NCBI RefSeq assembly: GCF_001904655.1
Contig: NZ_MRCC01000010.1
Location: 153,001 to 217,000, forward strand
DNA: 64,000 bases
Source of the DNA: Chroogloeocystis siderophila 5.2 s.c.1
GTDB taxonomy: Bacteria; Cyanobacteriota; Cyanobacteriia; Cyanobacteriales; Chroococcidiopsidaceae
Direction: 5' to 3'
Within the stretch, counting starts at the first letter, position 1; every line of letters starts with the position of its first letter. Both the position numbers and the translations under genes were made by a program. The notes under the pieces were generated by a model. That model did not search any database. It saw only the letters and a program-made list of their open reading frames with translations, and had not been told where the DNA came from. Below are positions 37,580-48,800 of the stretch, piece after piece.

Positions 37580-40093
37580 CTATGCTGAGCGAAAAACCTC
37601 GATCGCAGAAAGCGCACCAAAGTCTGCATCTGCCTTGAGTTGAATATTTAACTGACCATCATTAACTTGTAGTCCTTCAATTGGCACTTTAACTGCCTTT
37701 AAAGCACCTCCTGCTGCCGCCGTGATGTCGAAGTTGTGGAGTACAGTCTTGTTCTCAACTATGACATCGAACACGCGCTTACCGATGCCACCAGGACCAC
37801 GATTTGGCGCACCCCAGTAGTTCTCAGAGAAGTGTAACCGAAGATCAACTTTACCTGGTTGAACGGGTAGCGCAAAGGAAAGTACGCGAGAAGACATCGG
37901 GATCGAACCATTACCTATTTTTGCCCGATACGAACGATAGACAGGATCGATATTTGTATTTTGGATGTTAGGTGTACCCAATGTGCTTTCGGGTACTGCG
38001 TTGGATGGACTAAATAAACCTGTATCAGCCGACCAAACAAAACCACTAGGGCTAGTGTAGGATGAGCTACTACCAACATTAATGCGATGCAGAACTTGTC
38101 TTTGGGCTGTGGTTTCGTTCGCTGAAATTAAGAAATTATCAAAAGTCGCTGTAAATGGTGCGCCTCCTTTATTACTTGTAATGAGCCCAGCTTTGCTTTG
38201 TGCCGCGAAATAGCGACCAATCTGACCGCCTTTGAGCGAAACGACGCCAGGCAGGAGAATAATGTTATTATTGTTGCCGACACTATAACCAGCACGGACT
38301 GTTCCCGCTTGAGGATCGGTAAATAATTTCAGTTCTAAGGACTGTAAGCTTCCAGGATTGGCGATCGCTGCTGTACCAATTGTTTTGCCTACACCCTTGT
38401 TTTCTTGATAAAACTGAATTCCAAGCTGACCGTCATTACGCGCGATCGCAACTACCTTAATATAATTGTCTTGATCCGGTCCCAACATCACACCTGCTTG
38501 CTGGAAGCCTGTCTTAATGTTATTGAACGGACCGAGCAGTTTACTACTAATCACCGACTTGCTAACTCTGCCATCGAAGATAGTTTGCAATCCGTTGACG
38601 AGCGTATTGTCTTTACTGCCATTGCTACCACCAGTTGTCGTAATCTTTAGCGTTCCTGAACCAGTAGTATCAAGATTGATAAGATTTGGATTGTAGGATG
38701 CTATTGAGGTAAAGGTATCATTCTTATTAAGTTGCGTGCTGGTGAATCCAATATTCTTACCATTTTTATCTTTCAAGCCATTTGGAAAGACATTTTCGTA
38801 GGTTTTACTAAAGTAAAACTTCAAGTCTGGCGAACCTGGGAATCTACCACCTACTGATGGATCTAAAGCAGAATTTTCTGGTTTTGCATTTACGAACAAG
38901 TAAACGTCATCATTATAGTCATAATTTTTGGGTGGTGCACTATCGTCGTTACCAGGGTCGGCAGCAGCTATCCAAGTGTGCGGAATAAGCGTACCTTGAG
39001 CATCACGGACTGGATATATTCGCCAGTTGTGCGTTTGATCGGGAAGGTTTTGCGTGTAATCTGTCCAAGCTCCTTCGGTAGTTGGTGCAAACAAGCTACG
39101 ATTGAGGGCAAATGGGCTATTTGGCGTGAAGCTCACGTTACCAAGAGTTGGAGTTGTATTTACTCCGCCAACTAAAATTTTGGGGAGAAGCTTTTGGTTT
39201 TCACCGCCGCTGATGTCATTGCTCCCAAGTACGTTATCAGCTTGCAGCCGTCCGGCGTGTTGGTAAATAAAACCACTCTTACCGCCACTGCCAGGTTTTG
39301 CCTGAAACCTGATCGGATCGTGAGGACCATCTGTAGGACCACTAAAAACTGCTAGCGGCCACAGTTGAACTGGCTTACTATTGTCCGCACGTACCCAGTA
39401 AGGAGAGTAAACTTCATCACCAATAAGTTGTTTTTGACCACCTATGATTAAGTTTTCAGTACCTATATTTGTTGTCCAGCCAAAAATCCGAGTTATTTCT
39501 GCGAGTGAAGGTTCTCTATTGGCTTCGTAGTTAGCTGCATTCAGTCCAGCAAGGTTAACTGTTTTTGCTGGTTGACCGTTAGCATTGATTGTCAGCGATG
39601 CGTAGTTTTCCCCGTTAAAAGTATGGGTAGTGGGGGTAGTACTTACTTGCGCGGTACGCTGCGGAGCAAACTGAACTTGAATCGTACGACTTTGATTAGC
39701 TCCAAGCGTAAACGGCTGTCCTGTGGGAGCATCAAGAATTTGAAAGTCAGCAGCCCTTTGATGGTCTGCAAGTCTCACCGCGTTACTCTTTTCTTGTGAA
39801 TCGCCAAGATTAAGCGCAATTGTTAGCGGGGTACTTCCTGTATTATTCAGCGTCAGTGTTTTTGGCGATCGCACTTCTCCTGCAACAGTACCAAATACCA
39901 TCCGGTTCGAGACGATATTCGCATCTGGAGTCAGAACTTGAAGGCTACTACCGCCAATTGCACTTTGGTTCATGCTACTGAAGCCGTACGGATCTGCCGT
40001 ACTCGCTTGCAGGCTAGTGTAACCAGTGTTGAGATTACTGGTATTCGGGCTAGTAGTTGAATTAGTAGAAGGATTAAGGAGATCAGTCGCCAT
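37580..40093 (-). CDS. large modular secreted-protein candidate with C-terminal malectin domain
   Basis: An 837-residue protein without a signal peptide. It starts with a Ser/Thr/Asn-rich segment. An immunoglobulin-like domain follows at about 45-190 (TLTLNNTGSTPLTIALNLGD, SRTIQVQFAPQR), then a 200-380 region with WIAAADPGNDDSAPP and YNDDVYLFVNA. A LamG-like module lies at about 430-660 (GFQQAGVMLGPDQDNYIKVV). A malectin-type carbohydrate-binding domain ends the protein (RINVGSSSSYTSPSG, GKRVFDVIVENKTVLHNFD). It is the last gene of a three-gene operon facing the exporter at 34854-37391. Lack of a Sec signal fits type I export, but no RTX nonapeptides are seen. Confidence 0.72.
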   Translation of the reverse strand: MATDLLNPSTNSTTSPNTSNLNTGYTSLQASTADPYGFSSMNQSAIGGSSLQVLTPDANIVSNRMVFGTVAGEVRSPKTLTLNNTGSTPLTIALNLGDSQEKSNAVRLADHQRAADFQILDAPTGQPFTLGANQSRTIQVQFAPQRTAQVSTTPTTHTFNGENYASLTINANGQPAKTVNLAGLNAANYEANREPSLAEITRIFGWTTNIGTENLIIGGQKQLIGDEVYSPYWVRADNSKPVQLWPLAVFSGPTDGPHDPIRFQAKPGSGGKSGFIYQHAGRLQADNVLGSNDISGGENQKLLPKILVGGVNTTPTLGNVSFTPNSPFALNRSLFAPTTEGAWTDYTQNLPDQTHNWRIYPVRDAQGTLIPHTWIAAADPGNDDSAPPKNYDYNDDVYLFVNAKPENSALDPSVGGRFPGSPDLKFYFSKTYENVFPNGLKDKNGKNIGFTSTQLNKNDTFTSIASYNPNLINLDTTGSGTLKITTTGGSNGSKDNTLVNGLQTIFDGRVSKSVISSKLLGPFNNIKTGFQQAGVMLGPDQDNYIKVVAIARNDGQLGIQFYQENKGVGKTIGTAAIANPGSLQSLELKLFTDPQAGTVRAGYSVGNNNNIILLPGVVSLKGGQIGRYFAAQSKAGLITSNKGGAPFTATFDNFLISANETTAQRQVLHRINVGSSSSYTSPSGFVWSADTGLFSPSNAVPESTLGTPNIQNTNIDPVYRSYRAKIGNGSIPMSSRVLSFALPVQPGKVDLRLHFSENYWGAPNRGPGGIGKRVFDVIVENKTVLHNFDITAAAGGALKAVKVPIEGLQVNDGQLNIQLKADADFGALSAIEVFRSA

Positions 40094-40188
40094 TATCTAC
40101 TCGACTTATAGAGGTACCAAAAAGAAAGAAAGTTCTGACTATGGAAAGCGGTGACACGCAGATTCCGCCGCCATTGGGCGGAATGCTG

Positions 40189-42348
40189 CTAACTAGACGC
40201 ACTTAAGACCTCAATAGCGGCAATAGAGGCAAAGTCTTGTTGTGCCGCAAATTGCAAATTGAGCGTGCCATCATTGACTTGAATGCCATTAATCGGCACA
40301 ACCACGGCATTGAGCGCGCCACCACTCGCCGCAAAGATGTCAAAATTCTGGAGTACGGTTTGTCCCTCCGCAATTACATCAAAGACGCGCTTACCTGCGC
40401 CACCGGCGGCACGTCCTGGCGCGCCGTAGTACAATTCCGCAAAGTGCAAACGCACATCAACACTTTGCGGCGTGTTAATCGGCAAGTTCAACGACAGAAC
40501 TCGCGAACCTATAGGAGTATTGTTGTCACCAACTTTGCCACGGAAGCTTTGATAAAGTGTGTCATCGAGCGTGTTGGCGATCGCTGGGGTGGGATTGAAT
40601 GGACCGCCGTTGAGCGCGGGGGCAAATTGCGGGTTGAATAGTCCCGTATCCGGCGACCAGGTATTACCTAAGCTATCGGTGTATGCACTGCTGCTGCCTA
40701 CATTTATTCGATATAGTGCTTTTTGATTTTGCTGATTGTTGATGACGGGTGAGCCTTGGAAAGACGTTGCACTAAATGCTGGATGTCCACCTGTAAAGAG
40801 AATCTTGTTCCCAAAACTTGCGGCAATGCCTGCGAGTCGTGCTTGTGGTAGTGGTGTTAGCTCTTGCCAGGTGTTTGATAGTGGATCGTAGGCTGTGACG
40901 TCTGCTGAAAATTTTTCATGGGCAAACTCACCACCAGCAACAATAATTTTGCCGTCCATCACAAATGTCGAACTCGAAATATGCGATCGCGCTTTGGGTA
41001 AACTCGCCACTTCTCGCCATTCGCTAGGGTTAGCAGGGTCCCATACATGAACAGAACTTTGAGTGACTAAGTTTTCATCGACGTCATGCTGACCACCGAT
41101 CGCATAAATCTTACCTCCCAAAACAACATCACCCATATGCGTGCGGGGATTTGGGAAAGGAGCCGCAGCATTCCAGCTTGTTCCGCCGTTAAGGTCTAAA
41201 GTCCAATGATTGCCTTTATCTTGACGATTGATATCGGCTCCACCAAAGAAATGAAGCTTGCCATTAACGACAGCTAAGCCTCCTGATGCCCGTGCTTCGG
41301 GTAATGCTGGCATAGGTGACCAAGAATTTGTATCGATGTTGTATTTCCAAACATCTTTAGTTGCAAAAATCTGCCCTACAGGATCTTTGGCAACGTAGCC
41401 ACCAGCAATATAGATATTTTTGCCGTCTACCGCTGTACCAATATGATTAACGGGCTTGGGTAGATCTGCAATTTGTGACCATGTATTTGTTTGCGGGTTG
41501 TAGACATCCGACCGCGAGCTAGGTCGCCAACTGCCACTATAGCCACCAAATACAAATAACTTACCATCGGCGATCGCACTTCCTGCTTCGGTTCTGCCTA
41601 CTGGCATCGCCGCGCCATTACTCCAGTTAATTTGGTTAAAGTCGGGGTTAGCACTGCCAAGCGAGTTCACGCCAAAATAGTCAAATGTGACATCGACTTT
41701 CTTGGACTGACCTGTGAAGGCGAGAATACCTGCCCGCGAAGTTGTTGCATCTGCAAACAACGATTGCCCTGCATTACTCGGCAGCTGAAACGACTGTAAA
41801 CTAGTCGGTAAAGCCGTATTCGAGTTGACGCGGTACGCGGCGGTGAGCGTTTTGGTTTGCGGGTTGCCTGTCAGGTACAAGTCGAGCGTGTTGATGCCTG
41901 CCCAGTTCAAGTTTTTGATTTCACCAATACTCGTGCCAATGCCATTTTTTTCGTTGTAGAACTGCAACTTCAAGCCTTTGCCATCGTTGACGACAACAAG
42001 TTTGGCGTAGTTGTCTTGGTTCGCACCCACGAAGATGCCGCCTTGCTTGTACGCCGCGTTGAGGTTGGTCACAGGTCCTTTGATGCGCGTACTGATTCTA
42101 AACGGCTGCGTGATTGTATCTACCGCTACTTGCAGTGCATTTTTCAGGTTATTTGCTGCCGCATTGCTGCCTTGCGTTGCAGTTAATACTAAGCTGCTAC
42201 TGGCGGTATCGAGATTGATCAAACTCAGGTCGTACGCATCGCCGCTGCTGTTTGCTTGCACCGATGTGAATCCTGTTCCCAATCCATTTTTGTCTGCTAC
42301 GCTTCCTGGTACTGCTGTCGCAAAATCTAAGCTTAAATCCGCAGCCAT
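40189..42348 (-). CDS. Kelch-repeat and malectin-domain secreted-protein candidate
   Basis: A 719-residue protein with no signal peptide. Residues about 1-230 form the LamG-like module shared with both neighbours (GTGFTSVQANSSGD, KQGGIFVGANQDNYAKLVVV). Residues about 240-520 contain five to six Kelch repeats (KLFVFGGYSG, NIYIAGGYVA, KLHFFGGADI, KIYAIGGQHD, KIIVAGGEFA, KILFTGGHPA), forming a beta-propeller. Residues about 545-719 are a malectin domain (GKRVFDVIAEGQTVLQNFD). AAAGGAG lies 7 bp before the ATG. Malectin binds glucose-type sugars, so the protein may attach to a glycan surface. Confidence 0.78.
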   Translation of the reverse strand: MAADLSLDFATAVPGSVADKNGLGTGFTSVQANSSGDAYDLSLINLDTASSSLVLTATQGSNAAANNLKNALQVAVDTITQPFRISTRIKGPVTNLNAAYKQGGIFVGANQDNYAKLVVVNDGKGLKLQFYNEKNGIGTSIGEIKNLNWAGINTLDLYLTGNPQTKTLTAAYRVNSNTALPTSLQSFQLPSNAGQSLFADATTSRAGILAFTGQSKKVDVTFDYFGVNSLGSANPDFNQINWSNGAAMPVGRTEAGSAIADGKLFVFGGYSGSWRPSSRSDVYNPQTNTWSQIADLPKPVNHIGTAVDGKNIYIAGGYVAKDPVGQIFATKDVWKYNIDTNSWSPMPALPEARASGGLAVVNGKLHFFGGADINRQDKGNHWTLDLNGGTSWNAAAPFPNPRTHMGDVVLGGKIYAIGGQHDVDENLVTQSSVHVWDPANPSEWREVASLPKARSHISSSTFVMDGKIIVAGGEFAHEKFSADVTAYDPLSNTWQELTPLPQARLAGIAASFGNKILFTGGHPAFSATSFQGSPVINNQQNQKALYRINVGSSSAYTDSLGNTWSPDTGLFNPQFAPALNGGPFNPTPAIANTLDDTLYQSFRGKVGDNNTPIGSRVLSLNLPINTPQSVDVRLHFAELYYGAPGRAAGGAGKRVFDVIAEGQTVLQNFDIFAASGGALNAVVVPINGIQVNDGTLNLQFAAQQDFASIAAIEVLSASS

Positions 42349-42383
42349 GTAGATACTCCTTTAATACTCACTCGCTTGTATGG

Positions 42384-45194
42384 TCAACTCACTTTGAGTA
42401 ACGAAATCTGCCCTGCAACACCATCTTTAATAAGTTCCGCAACGTATAAGTTACCCGCGTTCTTCTTCGTGTCTTCGACAAGATCGAGTGGATCGTTCAA
42501 TCCTGATATCACTTGCGTAACATTGCCTCTAGGTATGTTTCCATTGTTATCTGGTTCCAGTGCCAAGATATCATTACCGCCACTGTACTGCGCCACGAGC
42601 AGCTTATTTTTCAATGCACCACCGAAAGTATTGCTTTGGTATTCGATGATACCGTTAGGTGATTTGTTGCGTCCAAAGTCATAAGCAAAGCCTCGATAGT
42701 TGGAATCTGGCTTGATACCTACAGGATATCCAGCGTATGCCACTTTAGTCACAGGGTCTACGACTCTAACGACCTCAGCTGGGTCAATTCCACTTGTTGG
42801 ATTACCACCATTGAGAATGTATTCCCCGCGTTTGGGGTTTGGATGACCGTAGTAACCACCTTGGACGACTTTAAACAGATAGTCGTTTTGGGTACCGACC
42901 CTTTGCAAAGCTTCATTCACCGACGTTTTGGGATTATCTGGCGTATTGCCGTTAGCGCCACTACCATTCGTCGGAACGTACAAGAAACCGTTACTATGCC
43001 AAACTAAGTCATAAGCATTGCGGATACCAGTTGCATATAATTTGACGGGTGCATTAACTGCAAAAGGATTATAGTTGCCTTGCTTTCCGCCGTAATTTTC
43101 AGTTTGGACGTTAAAGCCACCACTAGGGGCGTTTCTGTTGGGGTCAATTTGTAAAATTGCCGCCGTTAAAAGTCGTTCAGGTCGATTTGCCCAGGCGGTA
43201 TCTGGCGCACCCAACGCACTATTACTACCTTGCGACAAGTAAAGCTTGCCGTCTGGTCCAAACGCTAAACTGTTGCTAAGGTGGTCTTTTGCCGATCGAG
43301 GTAACCCAGTAACGTAGTCTTGGATACTCGCACTAAAAGAATTAGTATTTGAGTTGAGAACCAGCTTGGAGATGGCGCCGGTAAAGTCTTTTGCGGGCTG
43401 TGGGAAGAGTGGATCGTTATGAGAAATCCACAAGTTGTTGGGATTTTTTGGGTCAAAGGTTAGACCAATAATGGCTCTACCATTGAGCTTCGCTGGCGCG
43501 AATGTCTGTAAATTAGATAACCTACCTGAACCTGCATCAATATTCCAACGGCGAATTTTACCGTCAAGCCCCGCAGCGTATAATTTACTGTCTGGACCTA
43601 CTGTTAAGCTTGCTAGTGGAGCACCTTGATAGACCAATTCCTTTGTGAAGTTAACTTGATTGTCACCAGGTACTGTGGAAGCATTGCCGGTATTAAATGT
43701 AAAGCTTTCTGTATTGAAGCTTGTCCCTGACTCGTCTTTGACTTTGTTGGTGACAATAAAGGTGTAGTTGGTGTTTGGGTCTAAGTTTTGACTTGGTTGA
43801 TAGACTATGACATCATTACCGCCACTTGTACCCACAAGCCCAGGTACTTGTTTACCGTCTTTGGTGCGATACAACTTCACCGTAGATGAGTTTAAGCTAC
43901 TAGGCGCAACCCCGATACCTGAGCGCGCCAGCGCCACATCAACATTAATCGATGTATTAAGATAAGCTTTCCCTTGAGCATCGCGATCAACTGCAAATCC
44001 TGTGACGTTTGGATGTTTTCCTGGCGTAATATTGAATATTTCAATAAAGTTAATTTTGGTGTTAGTACCGCCGATCGCATCAATTGTTAGCCGACCATCA
44101 TTGACATTTACTTTGACGGTTTCGAGTTTGTATTCTTGCTGCGGAGTGCTTTGAAATTTATCAATTGCGGTAACGCCTTCAACGCGAATCGTGTGTTTGC
44201 TGTCATAAACGCCGTTGGGGTTTGGTCCGTCACCAACACTGACAGTTACACTGTACATTCCATTCGGAACCGCCATTTCCCACGCCGCTGCTGGACTATT
44301 GAAATACTGCATATGCAGTAAAGTATCAATGCGTTGATCAACTCCAGCGCGATCGCGATCGCGGGCGAATTGGGCAATATTTAACGGTGTATTTGTGCCA
44401 CTTCTTACCCAACCGTAACCACGCGTATTATTGAACGCTGCACCCGTATCTTTGACATAGCCTGACGGTAAGTTAGCTGCATTCGGCTGGAAGTTGACTT
44501 TAATTTCTTGCGCAATCCCAAACTGGTCAAATGCAACCACAACATTTGGTGCATTGGTTGTCGAAGCTAGAATTCCCGCACTTGTGTTACTTGCATTAGC
44601 AAGGAAAAACGGCGTACTTGTTTTGATTTGGGCAGATTGATTGACGACTTTTGCAGGTGCAGTGTTTGAGTTGACGCGGTAAGCAGCTTTAAAGGTTTTT
44701 GTGTCAGGATCTCCGGTTAAATAAAGATCCAGTGTATTAATATTGCTCCAATTGAGGTTAGTAATTTCGGCGATGCTTGACCCGACTCCGTTTTCTTCTT
44801 TGAAAAACTGAAGCCGCAAGCCATTAGGACCACCACTATTAATTAAGACAAGCTTGACATAGTTATCTTGATCCGAGCCAAAGAAAATCCCACCTTGTTG
44901 AAAGGCACTCGTAAACTTGTTTGGTGAGCCTTTTAACCGTGTACTGATTGTAAACGGTTTAGTATCATCAATTCCCCGCTGTAGGGCGTTTTTGAGTGAA
45001 TTATTTGCCCAGGCGCTGCTACCTTTGGTCGCAGTAAGAGTTAGCGTTTTCGCAGCAGTGTCAATATCAATGTTACTAGGTTGGTAGTGGTCGCCACTGC
45101 TATTAGGCTCTACTGAAGTAAATCCGGTGCCTTGACCATCTTTATCTAGAACTGTGTCAGGAAGCGTAAAAGAAAAATCAAGGTTTAGCATCAC
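42384..45194 (-). CDS. sorbosone-dehydrogenase-like beta-propeller secreted-protein candidate
   Basis: A 936-residue protein without a signal peptide. It begins with the LamG-like module shared by the next two genes (GTGFTSVEPNSSGD, FQQGGIFFGSDQDNYVKLVL). A malectin-like carbohydrate-binding domain follows at about 230-385 (GMYSVTVSVGDGPN, GVTAIDKFQST). An SbsA-like Ig domain spans about 395-500 (NTNYTFIVTNKVKDESGTSF). A six-bladed propeller of the glucose/sorbosone dehydrogenase type fills about 510-936 (DSKLYAAGLDGKIRRWNI, YATGIRNAYDLVWHSNGFLY, GGYYGHPNPKRGEYI). It is the first gene of a compact three-gene operon (gaps of 35 and 95 bp). It may bind or oxidise a sugar outside the cell. Confidence 0.75.
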   Translation of the reverse strand: MMLNLDFSFTLPDTVLDKDGQGTGFTSVEPNSSGDHYQPSNIDIDTAAKTLTLTATKGSSAWANNSLKNALQRGIDDTKPFTISTRLKGSPNKFTSAFQQGGIFFGSDQDNYVKLVLINSGGPNGLRLQFFKEENGVGSSIAEITNLNWSNINTLDLYLTGDPDTKTFKAAYRVNSNTAPAKVVNQSAQIKTSTPFFLANASNTSAGILASTTNAPNVVVAFDQFGIAQEIKVNFQPNAANLPSGYVKDTGAAFNNTRGYGWVRSGTNTPLNIAQFARDRDRAGVDQRIDTLLHMQYFNSPAAAWEMAVPNGMYSVTVSVGDGPNPNGVYDSKHTIRVEGVTAIDKFQSTPQQEYKLETVKVNVNDGRLTIDAIGGTNTKINFIEIFNITPGKHPNVTGFAVDRDAQGKAYLNTSINVDVALARSGIGVAPSSLNSSTVKLYRTKDGKQVPGLVGTSGGNDVIVYQPSQNLDPNTNYTFIVTNKVKDESGTSFNTESFTFNTGNASTVPGDNQVNFTKELVYQGAPLASLTVGPDSKLYAAGLDGKIRRWNIDAGSGRLSNLQTFAPAKLNGRAIIGLTFDPKNPNNLWISHNDPLFPQPAKDFTGAISKLVLNSNTNSFSASIQDYVTGLPRSAKDHLSNSLAFGPDGKLYLSQGSNSALGAPDTAWANRPERLLTAAILQIDPNRNAPSGGFNVQTENYGGKQGNYNPFAVNAPVKLYATGIRNAYDLVWHSNGFLYVPTNGSGANGNTPDNPKTSVNEALQRVGTQNDYLFKVVQGGYYGHPNPKRGEYILNGGNPTSGIDPAEVVRVVDPVTKVAYAGYPVGIKPDSNYRGFAYDFGRNKSPNGIIEYQSNTFGGALKNKLLVAQYSGGNDILALEPDNNGNIPRGNVTQVISGLNDPLDLVEDTKKNAGNLYVAELIKDGVAGQISLLKVS

Positions 45195-45884
45195 AAATCC
45201 TTAATTACTTGACATAGCTGATACTGCCAGTAGCGAATAAAAAAGTAGCTGTGTTTGATAAAGGCAGTATACAGACTTAAGTAAGCCATGCTTACCGTTT
45301 TAAAAAAAGTAAGAATAATTCAGGTTTTAGAAACTGATGTTTCATCTTGAATCCATATTGTGGTCAGCAAAGCCAAAGATATTCCTAATTTCACATAACC
45401 CGATAAAGCATACGTAGTATTTTTACGCGGATACTCCTCTACGCAAAGCGTGAAGCACGTACAATTACGGAAATCTTCACCAAATCTTCACAAAGGCGGC
45501 GAAATATTCTGTCTTATTTGGCAAATCTTTATCGAATCTTCATGCTCTGGTGGCTTAATACCTAGTAACATCACGTTTTCTTCACACTGTTTCAGTAAAA
45601 TTACTTACTCTAGAAACTCTTGTTGTAATAAATATATCGTAAAAATGAGATAATCATTACAAAATGTTTATATTTTCTGAGAGTTAAATCAGATCAAATC
45701 GATCAGCAATCTCTACATCTAGATGACAGATTCTACGAGGATTGTCCGCACAAGAAAATCCTCGGCTGACACACGCCAAAATCGAGAGAATCGCTAAAAT
45801 TCAACTCTTCAACCCTTAGTCTTATCAAGCACTATAAAATTACAGGTTCTTGAGTGCAGACCTCATTTATCTTTGAAGCCACAA
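45195..45884. other. 690-bp intergenic region with direct repeats and a hairpin
   Basis: No gene was recognised. AAATCTTCAC occurs at 45471-45480 and 45482-45491, an 11-bp step, with related AAATCTTTAT and GAATCTTCAT near 45523-45541. A stem CGAGGATT (45736-45743) / AATCCTCG (45757-45764) could end dnaE transcription from the minus strand, though no T-tract follows. The region lies upstream of the secreted-protein operon and may carry its promoter. Confidence 0.4.
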
Positions 45885-48800
45885 TTACGAATGCTGTTGA
45901 CTGGCAATTGGTTGAGTATAAGCAGAAAAGCTGGCTGTTTTGAGCATTTCTACAGTTGCTTGGCTATTTTGTACCCAAAACTGTCGTCCAAAGCGTACCA
46001 ACTGACTGCGATCGCCCAATTTCACCGACGCTAGAACCGGAATTTTGGCTTTATCTTTTTCACCTAGCTGTTCTTGTAAGATGCTTTTTAAGCGGTGTTG
46101 ATAATCAAGCGTTGCCGCTTGCTGAGGATCGAGTTCTACCATGACTAACTGCACTGTCTCAATCGGTTCAGCATCTTCTACAATCAGCTGAATTTGATCG
46201 TCGCGGCGGTCTACTTTACCCCAGACAACCATTCTGGCATCAGCTTCAAGTGATGCGCCAATTCGTTCATAAGCTTTCGGGAAGACAACGGCTTCGGTTT
46301 GTCCGGTTAAATCTTCGATTTGTAAAATTGCCATGCGATCACCTTTTTTAGTGACCACTGGTTTGATATTAGTCAACATCGCGACCGCACAGAGTAAAGT
46401 ATTATCGCGTTGGTCGCCGAGTTGCGATAAATTGATCGGTGACAAAAGTCGCGTACGCGATCGCAGCGACTTCAAAGGATGATCCGAAACATAAAAACCA
46501 AGGAGTTCTTTTTCCCATCGCAGTTTTTCCATTGGCGGGTAATCTGCTACGGGCGGGGCTTTGGGTGCTAATTCATAGTTGGTGTTATTGTTGTTATTAG
46601 CTATCCCGCTCCAATCGAATAAATTAACTTGACCACTAGCACGATCTTTAGCCCGCGATTGCGCCCAGTCAATGACTAAATCAAGGTCTGCAATCAGTTG
46701 CTGGCGATTTGCGTCGAGTTTGTCAAAAGCGCCACAATGAATTAAAGCTTCTAAAGTACGACGGTTAACAGCGCGTAAATCGACGCGATCACATAAATCA
46801 GCTAGCGATTGAAATTCGCCTTTCTTGTCGCGGGCTTCTAAAATGGATGCGATCGCATTTTGTCCGACATTTCTCACAGCGGATAAGCCAAATAAAATTT
46901 TCCCTGCGACTGGTGTAAAATCCACTCCAGAGCGATTAATGTCTGGCGGTTCGATCTGAATATTCATATTCAGACATGTAGAAAGATATTTTTGGATTTT
47001 ATCGGTATCACCACTGTTTGCCGTCAGTAATGCTGCCATGTACTCTACAGGATAATTCGCTTTTAAGTATGCAGTTTGATACGTGACATAACCGTATGCC
47101 GTCGAATGCGATTTATTAAAACAGTATTCCGCGAATTTGACCATTTGGTCGAATAATTCTTCAGCAACTTGCTTTCTCACACCATTTTTTGCTGCACCAT
47201 CAACAAAAGCTTCTCGATGTTTTTGCATCTCGGAAACTTTCTTTTTACCCATGGCGCGGCGTAATAAATCTGCTTGTCCTAAAGAATATCCTGCCAAATC
47301 TTGAGCCATTTTCATGATTTGTTCCTGATACACCAAAACCGCATAAGTTTCATTTAGAATTGGCTCTAACAGCGGATGAATGTATTCTATTTCTTCACGA
47401 CCGTGCTTGCGGTTAATGAATTTGGGAATCAGTCCGGCATCGAGGGGACCAGGGCGATACAATGCCAAGATTGAAGAAATATCTTCAATACACGAGGGCT
47501 TCAAATCGCGCACTATTTGCCGCATTCCTGAAGACTCAAGCTGAAAAATTCCTTCTAGTTCACCTTCTTCGAGAACTTTATAAGTTTTTTCTACTTCTTG
47601 CGGCATTTTTTTGACTTCGCCCTTGGCTAAGATTTTTTGAACTTTCCTTTCTTCTAAGGGTAAATAATCGGGGTCAATCTCAATATTTTGATTTTGCTTA
47701 ATTAATTCAACAGTTTTTTGAATAAGTGTTAAATTCTTTAACCCTAAAAAGTCCATTTTCAGTAATCCCAGCGATTCTAAATCTTCCATGAAATACTGGG
47801 TAATCACTGAACCATCATTATTTTTTTGTAACGGGACAATCTCATCTAAAGGTTCAGAAGAAATAACGACTCCTGCCGCATGAACGCCAAAGGTTTTATT
47901 AGTTCCTTCAATCCGAATCGCCATATCAACCCAGTGACGAACTTTAGGATCGTTTTCATATTTCTCCTTGAATTCTGGTGCTGGAGTTGCATCCGAAATC
48001 ATCACAGAAAGTTTAGTCGGTTTACCGCGTACAACAGGTATAAGCTTTGCCATGCGATCGGCTTCACCGTAGGGAATATCTAACACCCGCGCTACATCTT
48101 TTAAAACGGCTTTAGAAGTAAGACGGTTGAAAGTAATAATTTGTGCAACGCGCTCTGTTCCATATTTTCGTGTTACATATTGAATAACTTCATCACGTCT
48201 TTCGATACAAAAATCTGTATCAATATCAGGCATGGATTTACGTTCAGGATTCAAAAATCGCTCGAATAATAATCCATGATGAACAGGGTCAATATTTGTA
48301 ATTTTTAAAGCATAAGCAACTAAAGAACCAGCAGCCGAACCCCGCCCGGGACCAACCGGAATTTGATTATCTCTGGCATATTTAATGTAGTCCCAAACAA
48401 CTAAGAAGTAGGTGGAAAAGCCCATTTGTTGGATCATTTTTAATTCATAATCCAACCTTTCTTTATATATTGGTTCAATTTCACTACGCGATCGTTTTCT
48501 TAAACGATCTAGCATTCCCTCCCACACGACTTCCTCTAGAAAAGTATCAGCGGTATGTCCTGCAGGAACCGGATAGTTAGGAATGCGCGGTTCGCCCATA
48601 ATGTGGTAAGGTTCAACCTTGTCGGCAATTTCTACTGTGGTGGCGATCGCTTCTTGAATGACATCATCGGTTAGGTGATCGCGAAACAGTTGACTCATTT
48701 CTTCTGCTGATTTGAGATACTCTGTCCCGCTGTAGCGCATTCGGTTATCTTCTGCAATCAGTTTTCCTGTTTGAATGCACAGTAGCGCGTCGTGTGCTTC

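Noticed and set aside
38405..42352. Plus-strand ORFs of 65-134 codons opposite the secreted-protein genes
   Set aside because: They mirror GC-rich codon patterns of the real minus-strand genes and show no motifs.
47100..47130. Split DnaE intein junction
   Set aside because: The [12 protein letters not shown] text is continuous and no intein splicing motifs or stop follow it.
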